Shown one piece after another: positions 31,302-36,694 of a stretch of DNA of 36,694 nucleotides. Below the pieces are notes generated by a model. That model made no database searches, was not told the origin of the DNA, and saw nothing but the letters and a program-made list of their open reading frames with translations. The stretch's first letter is position 1; every line of letters starts with the position of its first letter. Source of the DNA: Chloroflexota bacterium (lineage in GTDB: Bacteria > Chloroflexota > Limnocylindria > Limnocylindrales > CSP1-4); contig SCUO01000079.1 in NCBI GenBank assembly GCA_004297395.1, positions 1-36,694 on the forward strand, read 5' to 3'. The position numbers and the translations under genes are program-made.

Positions 31302-31892
31302 TCAGCGCGGCAGCGGGTTCGGGCCGGTCGCGGTTACGAGTCGCTGCGGGACCCAGTCGTCGACGTGGATGAAGCCCTTGAACGTGGAGCCGTGTTGGAG
31401 GACGACGGTGTCGTACAGGGATCGAAGGTAGAACTTGACGTGGGTGAAGTCCTCGAAGAGGACGTAGTAGGGCTCGTTCTCGGCACTCTGGAACTGTTGC
31501 CCGGTGAGGGCGGCGCGGTGCTCTCGCGAGAAGGCATCGACCTCCTCGCCGATGACCACTCCGAGGTGCTCGAGGCCCATCTTGTAGACGCGCTGGTGGA
31601 CCGGCGGGATGAGCTCGATGCACGGGACCGACATCCCGTCGAGGACCTCGAGCGGCGTGGCGAGCAGGATCATCGAGATCGGCCGGCCGTTCCAGACGTT
31701 CTCGGCGTTCGCCGTCGCATGGCGCTCGAGCAGCGTGCGCACGTGGACGTACTGGTCCCATTCCGGCACCCGGAAGGCCAGGTGGCTGAGCGTGTACGGG
31801 CGGATGTCGATGCCCCGCGCGAGCAGGCGCTCGTGCTGCTGCGCGGCGAACGCCCGATAGTCCCCGATGATGTCGCCAACCGGATCGGCCAT
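31302..31892 (-). CDS. YecM-like VOC-superfamily protein
   Basis: A 196-aa protein resembling E. coli YecM, a vicinal-oxygen-chelate fold protein of unknown function. Family features: SHLAFRVPEWDQY near the start, then NGRPISMILLATPL, VPCIELIPP, and GLEHLGVVIGEEVDAF, with a C-terminal FEDFTHVKFYLRSLYDTVVLQHGSTFKGF. GAGGAGGAG lies 3 nt before the ATG. Family members carry possible metal ligands (His in SHLAFRV, Glu in IELI, His in LEHLG) at the expected places. It is convergent with the K+ channel gene (41 bp between stops). Confidence 0.85.
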   Translation of the reverse strand: MADPVGDIIGDYRAFAAQQHERLLARGIDIRPYTLSHLAFRVPEWDQYVHVRTLLERHATANAENVWNGRPISMILLATPLEVLDGMSVPCIELIPPVHQRVYKMGLEHLGVVIGEEVDAFSREHRAALTGQQFQSAENEPYYVLFEDFTHVKFYLRSLYDTVVLQHGSTFKGFIHVDDWVPQRLVTATGPNPLPR

Positions 31893-32032
31893 CGACTCCT
31901 CCTCTCGGAGGCCATCGTACGACGCGGTCTGTGGCTAGCCACAGGGTGAACCCCGTCGGCAGTCGAAAGCACCGCGCGGGTCCCGCGCGGTGCTCCGCTG
32001 ATTCGTGCCGCCGACGTGGCGGCCAGGTGGTT

Positions 32033-32449
32033 TCAGGATCGGTTGCCGCCGGCCTGCGCCATGGGTCCAGGCAACGCCGCGCCGCGCGACGTGCTATCCG
32101 GCCCCTTGAGCAGGTAGGCGAGCATCGCGACCCAGCCGAAGCTGACGAGCCCCAGGACGAGCAGGGTGGTGAACCAGGTCTTGTCATCGAGCTGCCAGGT
32201 GTTCCACAGGGCGCCGAGCCAGGATGCGATCGCCGCGATCGCGCCGGCCGCCATCACGAGCGAGGCGACGATCAGTGCCGCGATGGCGCCCGCGAAGGGG
32301 ACGCCATCGACGGTGACGAATTGCGGTCCGCCGAACGAGACGGCGCCGTTCGCGAGGGCCACTACGACACCGGAGATCCCGATGACGAAACCCGCCACGA
32401 CGAGAGCGATCGCCGCGCCGAACAGCCGAGTGGTTGTGGTCTTCGACAT
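32033..32449 (-). CDS. Small membrane protein of the flavodoxin operon (third gene)
   Basis: A 138-aa membrane protein with helices at about 9-33, 52-80 and 90-114 and a polar C-terminal tail. ATG 32449 has AAGGAG 9 nt upstream, better placed than the in-frame GTG at 32458. It begins 5 nt after the stop of the preceding membrane protein gene. I do not recognise a family. Confidence 0.8.
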   Translation of the reverse strand: MSKTTTTRLFGAAIALVVAGFVIGISGVVVALANGAVSFGGPQFVTVDGVPFAGAIAALIVASLVMAAGAIAAIASWLGALWNTWQLDDKTWFTTLLVLGLVSFGWVAMLAYLLKGPDSTSRGAALPGPMAQAGGNRS

Positions 32450-32454
32450 TCCAG

Positions 32455-32904
32455 TCACTCCTTTCCGGTTTCGAGGCCGCGCCGGGTCCGAGCGCGCTGG
32501 CCGAGGAGCAGGGCCACTGCGCCGACGGACCCAAGCACGGTGAAGACGAGGGGTGCCGCGATCGGTCGCGGCCGGAGATCGATCGGCCCGTGGCTCGCAA
32601 CCGGTCCGATGACATGGGCGATCGTCCCGGCGATGCCGCCGAGGGCGATGACGGCCCAGAGGGCGAGGACTGCCGCGGTCGCGATGACCTGCAACCGCGG
32701 GGCGCGGAGCAGGGCGAGGTTGGTGATGGCGGCGCCGGCCGACAGGGCGGCCGTGAGCACGCCGTACAGCTCGGGCCCGGTGTTGTGGCCCACCGCCAGG
32801 GTGGCGAGGTACTTGATGGACCAGCCGAGGACCACGACGCTCAGGAGGAGCGGGCGACGCTCGGTGAAGGTCCGTCGGAACGCGTAGATCGGGTTGGTCT
32901 GCAT
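32455..32904 (-). CDS. Small membrane protein of the flavodoxin operon (second gene)
   Basis: A 149-aa membrane protein with four helices at about 18-37, 44-66, 71-98 and 115-135. ATG 32904 follows GGAG by about 10 nt. The segment PIYAFRRTFTERRPLLLSVVVLGWSIKYLATL before and in helix 1 and the loop VASHGPIDLRPRP stand out, but I do not recognise the family. It lies 31 bp after the flavodoxin gene and 5 bp before the next membrane protein gene, so all three form an operon. Confidence 0.8.
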   Translation of the reverse strand: MQTNPIYAFRRTFTERRPLLLSVVVLGWSIKYLATLAVGHNTGPELYGVLTAALSAGAAITNLALLRAPRLQVIATAAVLALWAVIALGGIAGTIAHVIGPVASHGPIDLRPRPIAAPLVFTVLGSVGAVALLLGQRARTRRGLETGKE

Positions 32905-32935
32905 GGCTCGTTCTCCGTTCTGGGACGCCACGTCT

Positions 32936-33427
32936 TCAGCTCGCGACTGGATCCGCGAGCGGGGCCTCCGAGGCCGTTGCGCGGCCCCATGACTCCGCCC
33001 GCTCGATCTCGCCGGGCTCGAGCGTCTGGAGCGGCATCTGGCCGCGCCGGACGATGAAGAAGCTCTCTGGCGTCCCGACGATCGCCGCACCGGCTTTCGC
33101 CACAGCCTTGGCCGCGGCGGTTGCCGCCGAGCCCATGAGCAGGACGGGGCCGCGGTAGCGCGTGTCGAAGCAGGCCGCGGGGACGCCGCGCAGCGACGCC
33201 GGCAGCGCGTCCGTGAAGTGCCGGAGACCGGCGCTCGGGCCGTGGTTCTGGGTCGGACCGCCGACGATCAGCAGGTCGGGTCGAGTGGCGAGCGCCTCGA
33301 GCTCGCGGGCTGCCTCGCTGACGCTGATGACGTGCACGTCCGAGACCGAGCCGATGCCCCGGGCGATCGCCTCGGCGATCTTCTCGGTGTTGCCGAACTT
33401 CGAGTCGTAGATGACGACGGTGTTCAT
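32936..33427 (-). CDS. Flavodoxin-domain protein
   Basis: A 163-aa FMN-binding electron-transfer protein. The phosphate-binding loop is DSKFGNTEKIAEAIARGI (about 8-25), with SKFGNT in place of the classic S/T-x-T-G-x-T. The second FMN loop is seen in LLIVGGPTQNHGPSAGLRHFTDALP, and YRGPVLLMGSAATAAAKAVAKAG follows. The last 25 residues are an unusual acidic tail. AAAGGAAG lies before the ATG. Dyad sites of the neighbouring LAL regulator lie 50-96 bp upstream. Confidence 0.92.
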   Translation of the reverse strand: MNTVVIYDSKFGNTEKIAEAIARGIGSVSDVHVISVSEAARELEALATRPDLLIVGGPTQNHGPSAGLRHFTDALPASLRGVPAACFDTRYRGPVLLMGSAATAAAKAVAKAGAAIVGTPESFFIVRRGQMPLQTLEPGEIERAESWGRATASEAPLADPVAS

Positions 33428-33477
33428 GGGCGCTTCCTTTCATGCGATTGATCGACAGGAAGGAGCGTCCGGGGCGG

Positions 33478-33523
33478 CTGGGTGAGGGGTCATCACGCAG
33501 GGGCGGTTTCACCCTGCGTGATG
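33478..33523 (-). promoter_or_regulatory. Clustered dyad sites upstream of the flavodoxin operon
   Basis: CTGGGTGA (33478-33485), 7 bp, TCACGCAG (33493-33500), 13 bp, CTGCGTGA (33514-33521). The last two sit in a perfect 12-bp inverted repeat, CATCACGCAGGG (33491-33502) and CCCTGCGTGATG (33512-33523). The first two half-sites and their spacing recur at 35937-35959 upstream of the LAL regulator. Candidate regulator binding sites; the large dyad could also act as a terminator of the regulator transcript. Confidence 0.6.
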
Positions 33524-33578
33524 TTTCCGAGGATCTCGAGGCGAGCGATGCGGGCGGTGCCGGGCGCGGGCCGATTCC

Positions 33579-35852
33579 CTAGAGCAGCCCCAGCTCGCGA
33601 GCGCGGGCGACGGCCTCCGCCCGGGACGTCACGCCGAGCTTGCTGAAGATCACCCGGGTGTGGGTCCGGATCGTGTTGAAGGAGACGTACAGCTCGGCCG
33701 CGATCTCGCGCTGCGAGAGCCGGCTCGGGAGGAGACGCAGGACCTCGATCTCGCGCTGCGAGAGCTCCCAGAAGGGGGCCGCGGTCGCGTCGCGATCGCG
33801 CGTCCCTCGCAGCCGGAGGGCCTTCTCCGTTCGCTCGAGACGGGCGAGGCCGTCGCCCGGGTCGGGCAGTGATCCGAGGATGTCGCGCACGCGCGCGAGG
33901 AGACGACGGGCCGCCGCCGGCTCGTGCTGGCGCTGCCGGACCTCCGCCAAAGCGAGCGAGCCGTGGGCGATCAGCTGCCACGCCCGAAGCCGCTCCCCCA
34001 GGGCGATGCCGTGCTCGATCTCCTCGACCGCCGATCGGAGCTCGCCACGCCGACCGAGGAGCGTCCCGTGCACGATGTGGGCCATCGCCGCCCACGGGTG
34101 ATCGTCGAGCGCCGCCGTCTGCATCAGCTCCGTCGCCTCGCGGGCGAGGGACTCGGCTGCGGGCTCGTCCCCATCGTCCAGGGCGATCGCGGCGCGATTC
34201 CCGAGCGAGAACACCACGGCCGCGCTGATCCCAGCGGGGTGCGCGGTCCGGGCGATGGCTTCGTAGATCGCCCGCGCCTCGACGGCTCCTCCGGTCCACC
34301 ACAACCCGGGGGCGAGGACCATCTGCGGCGCGAGGGCCCAGGTCGGATCGGCGGCGGCAGCGGCAGCGAGCGCGCGTCTCTCGAGCGCCACGGACGCGCC
34401 AAGGTCGCCTCGAAGCAGCCGGAGATAGCCGGCAACCGCCGCCAGCGGGCCCGCGGGCTCCTGGCCGTTCCGGGTCACGGGCGGCGCTCCCTCGGCGAGC
34501 CGGAGCCAGCGTTCCGCGTCGTCGAGTCGTCCCGCGTGCGCGCAGACGATCGCGGCGGCGAACCCAAGCAGCCAGTCCTCCGCCGCGACGTGCTCGGGGA
34601 TCGCCTCGAGCCAGCCGATGACGGTCGCCAACTGCCCGTGGTCGACGAACGTTCCGTAGTGGCGACTGACGAGCTCGGCCACGGCGGCGACGTCGCCCGC
34701 CGCGATCGAATGGCGCGCGGCATCGACGATCAGGCCGGCATCGCGGAACCATGCGCCCGCTCGCCGATGCAGCTCCGGGAGCTCGACACGTTCGGTGGCC
34801 GCGAGCTCATGGCGGAGGAGATCGCCGAAGAGGTGGTGGTAGCGGTACCACTCGCGCTTCGTGTCGAGCGGGACGAGCAGCAGGTTCGCGCCTTCCAGCT
34901 CCACGAGCCGGGCGGCCGAATCGTCGCGGCCCGTGAGCGCATCGCACAGCGCGCCGCAGAAGCGCTGCAGGATGGAGGTCCGGAGCAGGAACGTGCGAAG
35001 CTCGGGCGTCTGACGAGCGAGAACCTCGGTCGTGAGGTAGTCGACGAGATAGCGATCGTCGCCGGCGTAGCGATCGATCACCGCGCTCGGGTCAGGTCGT
35101 CCGCGGAGGGACAGCGCCGCCAGGTAGAGCGCAGCGGGCCAACCCTCGGCCCGCTCCTGCAGACGCCGCACGTCGTCGATCGACAGCTCGAGCCCGAGGG
35201 CCCTGGTCAGGAAGGCACGCGCCTCCTCGTCGCTGAAGCGGAGGTCGCCGGCCCGTATCTCCGCCAGGTCGCCACGGGCGCGAAGGCGGCCCAGGGGCAG
35301 CGGCGGGTCCTCGCGCGTCGAGAGGACCACCCGGAGGACGCCGGGGGATCGCTCGATGAGGTAGGCCAGCGCCCGATGGACCTCCGGGTTCGTGATGACG
35401 TGGTAGTCCTCGATGACGAGGACCAGGTCCCGATCGAGGCCGGCGAGATCGTTGAGGAAGTGCGGCAGGACGACGTCGACGAGATCGGCGCCGGGGCTTC
35501 GAAGGGCTGCCAGCCCTCGCTCGCCGAGCCCGGGCACCACGCGGCGGAGGGCCGCCGCCACGTAGGTGAAGAAGCGCCCGGGGTCATTGTCGTTCTCGTC
35601 GAGCGAGAGCCAGGCGAACGCCGGTCCGCCGGGCAGGGCCGCCCATTCCGCGAGAAGCGTCGACTTGCCGAACCCGGGCGGCGCGGCAACGAGCGTGAGC
35701 TTCCGCGCGTCCCCGGTACCCAGCGCGGCGAGGAGCTGCCCCCGCGACACGTGCTCTGCTCGCACTCGCGCCGGGGTGAGCTTCGTCTCGAGGACGACCG
35801 CGTCCGGAGCCCATCTGCGCTCGGTTGCGTCGTCAGCGCTCTCGCTCGCCAT
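33579..35852 (-). CDS. LAL/MalT-type LuxR-family transcriptional regulator
   Basis: A 757-aa ATP-dependent regulator of the large LuxR (LAL) class. An N-terminal STAND ATPase has Walker A APPGFGKST (57-65) and Walker B LVLVIEDYHV (about 144-153), with STREDPPLPLGRLRARGDLAEIR after it. The central part (about 320-690) is made of TPR-like helical repeats (LDDAERWLRLAEG, GDLGASVALERRALAAAAA). The C-terminal LuxR helix-turn-helix (about 694-757) reads LSQREIEVLRLLPSRLSQREIAAELYVSFNTIRTHTRVIFSKLGV. Such proteins bind an inducer through the repeats and then activate transcription. Half-sites of the same consensus lie upstream of this gene and upstream of the flavodoxin operon 151 bp downstream. The start follows GTGAGAG closely, so the ribosome binding site is weak. 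Confidence 0.95.
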   Translation of the reverse strand: MASESADDATERRWAPDAVVLETKLTPARVRAEHVSRGQLLAALGTGDARKLTLVAAPPGFGKSTLLAEWAALPGGPAFAWLSLDENDNDPGRFFTYVAAALRRVVPGLGERGLAALRSPGADLVDVVLPHFLNDLAGLDRDLVLVIEDYHVITNPEVHRALAYLIERSPGVLRVVLSTREDPPLPLGRLRARGDLAEIRAGDLRFSDEEARAFLTRALGLELSIDDVRRLQERAEGWPAALYLAALSLRGRPDPSAVIDRYAGDDRYLVDYLTTEVLARQTPELRTFLLRTSILQRFCGALCDALTGRDDSAARLVELEGANLLLVPLDTKREWYRYHHLFGDLLRHELAATERVELPELHRRAGAWFRDAGLIVDAARHSIAAGDVAAVAELVSRHYGTFVDHGQLATVIGWLEAIPEHVAAEDWLLGFAAAIVCAHAGRLDDAERWLRLAEGAPPVTRNGQEPAGPLAAVAGYLRLLRGDLGASVALERRALAAAAAADPTWALAPQMVLAPGLWWTGGAVEARAIYEAIARTAHPAGISAAVVFSLGNRAAIALDDGDEPAAESLAREATELMQTAALDDHPWAAMAHIVHGTLLGRRGELRSAVEEIEHGIALGERLRAWQLIAHGSLALAEVRQRQHEPAAARRLLARVRDILGSLPDPGDGLARLERTEKALRLRGTRDRDATAAPFWELSQREIEVLRLLPSRLSQREIAAELYVSFNTIRTHTRVIFSKLGVTSRAEAVARARELGLL

Positions 35853-35920
35853 CTCTCACGTCCCGGTCTCCGAGGTGGCCCAACGCGGACTGTAGCGCGC
35901 GGGGCGAGGCGGCAATCGCC

Positions 35921-35959
35921 CTGCATGAAATCGGCGCTGGGTGATGTGCGCTCACGCAG
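35921..35959. promoter_or_regulatory. Dyad sites between the LAL regulator and the divergent small gene
   Basis: CTGCATGA (35921-35928), CTGGGTGA (35937-35944), 7 bp, TCACGCAG (35952-35959). The last pair has the same half-sites and 7-bp spacer as 33478-33500. It lies 85-107 bp upstream of the regulator start and 22-44 bp upstream of the divergent gene, so it could control both directions. Confidence 0.6.
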
Positions 35960-35980
35960 CCCGGCCCGAATGTCGGCGGC

Positions 35981-36217
35981 ATGAACACGACACGCAGCAT
36001 TCGGATCACGGTCCGGGGCCGGCTGAGCGGCCACCTCGCGGCGACCTTCGACGGGATGACGCTCGTGCGCGGCACCGGCGTGACCCAGCTCGTCGGGGAG
36101 GTCGCCGACCAGGCGCACCTGCACGGCCTCCTCTCGCGCGTCCGTGACCTCGGGCTCGAGCTCGAATCGGTGGTCGTCGCCGATCCCGAGCCGGCCCGGC
36201 CAGACAGGGAGGCATGA
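35981..36217 (+). CDS. Small conserved-looking protein of unknown function
   Basis: A 78-aa protein reading IRITVRGRLSGHLAATFDGMTLVRGTGVTQLVGEVADQAHLHGLLSRVRDLGLELESV. It looks like one small alpha/beta domain (strand, strand, helix, strand) rather than non-coding sequence, and I have the impression of a family of small proteins found beside LAL regulators, but cannot name it. Its stop is 1 nt before the hydrolase start. It is divergent from the LAL gene and lies directly downstream of the dyad sites. Confidence 0.75.
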   Translation: MNTTRSIRITVRGRLSGHLAATFDGMTLVRGTGVTQLVGEVADQAHLHGLLSRVRDLGLELESVVVADPEPARPDREA

Positions 36218-36218
36218 C

Positions 36219-36694
36219 ATGAGCAGGACCGTTGTCTTCATCCACGGCGGCTGGGTGACCCCGGCATCCTGGGACCGTTTCGTCCCGTACTTCGAGGCCC
36301 AGGGCTATCGCTGCCTGGCGCCGGCCTGGCCGGGCAAGGACCGGCCGATCGAGGAGATCCGCTCCGATCCGTCGCCGCTGGCCGGCCTCGGCATCGCGGA
36401 GATCGTCGATCACTACGCGTCGATCATCCGCGGGCTCGACGAGCCGCCGATCCTCATCGGCCACTCGTTCGGGGGGCTGTTCGTCCAGCTGCTCCTCGAC
36501 CGCGGCCTGGGAGCGGCCGGGATCGCCATCGACTCGGCGCCGCCGAAGGGCATCTTCGCCTTCGAGCTCACGTCACTCGTGTCGCTCGGCCGGACGCTGC
36601 TGACCCCGTTCGGCTGGCGAAAGGTGGTCCGGTGGAGCTACCCGGAATACCGGTTCGCCTTCGTCCACACCATGCCGCCCGAGCAGCAGCGGGC
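36219..36694 (+). CDS. Alpha/beta hydrolase, 3' end outside window
   Basis: The first 158 codons of an alpha/beta-fold hydrolase. TVVFIHGGWVTPASWDRFVPYF has the oxyanion HGG, and PPILIGHSFGGLFVQLLLDRG holds the nucleophile Ser in GHSFGG. The cap region begins AIDSAPPKGIFAFELTSL. GGGAGG lies 7 nt before ATG 36219. It forms an operon with the 78-aa gene (1-nt gap). The Asp and His of the triad lie beyond the edge. The substrate is unknown. Confidence 0.9.
   Translation, partial: MSRTVVFIHGGWVTPASWDRFVPYFEAQGYRCLAPAWPGKDRPIEEIRSDPSPLAGLGIAEIVDHYASIIRGLDEPPILIGHSFGGLFVQLLLDRGLGAAGIAIDSAPPKGIFAFELTSLVSLGRTLLTPFGWRKVVRWSYPEYRFAFVHTMPPEQQR

Noticed and set aside
33924..35984. Long + strand frame opposite the LAL regulator
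   Set aside because: Antisense to a protein with intact Walker and HTH motifs; composition is that of a shadow frame.

Overview
The window is about 70% G+C with strongly G/C-biased third codon positions, short intergenic gaps and many ATGA or GTGA start/stop overlaps. The gene content (F420-type nitroreductase, ECF41 sigma factor, PAC2 protein, LAL-type LuxR regulator, sigma/anti-sigma pairs with secreted sensor domains, Thr/Pro-rich secreted proteins) fits a free-living high-GC Chloroflexota (Limnocylindria-like) or, less likely, an actinobacterium. This placement is inferred from content only; no rRNA or tRNA gene is present. It reads as chromosome: no transposase, integrase, phage gene or CRISPR array was seen.

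Layout. 1-8448: 5' part of a DEAD-box RNA helicase gene, a 1107-aa PAS/GAF histidine kinase, a divergent NarL-type response regulator, then a PAS-PAS-PAS-GAF-EAL phosphodiesterase overlapping a degenerate GGDEF protein. 8445-12016 (minus): ECF sigma factor, membrane anti-sigma-like protein with a duplicated CxxC ectodomain, cupin, PAC2 protein. 12061-14721: first copy of a 200-bp repeat, a small membrane protein, an AlkZ-like winged-helix protein, and an XRE regulator/membrane protein pair behind a palindromic promoter. 14870-19903: a 902-aa membrane serine-hydrolase-like protein, a DUF998 protein, a lipoprotein and a zinc-finger/DUF4328 protein. 20225-25775: GNAT and DHA2 efflux genes, F420-type reductase divergent from an ECF41 sigma factor, a PD40 propeller protein and a secreted cupin. 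26011-28600: second copy of the 200-bp repeat, then a second ECF sigma/anti-sigma pair. 28707-31260: lipoprotein, small exported protein, secreted thermonuclease and a K+ channel. 31302-36694: YecM-like protein, a flavodoxin/membrane-protein operon, a 757-aa LAL regulator, and a small protein followed by a truncated alpha/beta hydrolase.

The theme is signal transduction: a His-Asp pathway next to c-di-GMP enzymes, three ECF sigma factors, an XRE switch and a LAL regulator. The most notable non-coding signals are (i) a 200-bp inverted-repeat element present twice without net indels, each time just upstream of an ECF sigma/anti-sigma operon; (ii) a two-block motif with a fixed 19-bp spacer in two intergenic regions; and (iii) dyad sites (CTGSGTGA/TCACSCAG) upstream of both the LAL regulator and the flavodoxin operon, which suggest a small regulon.
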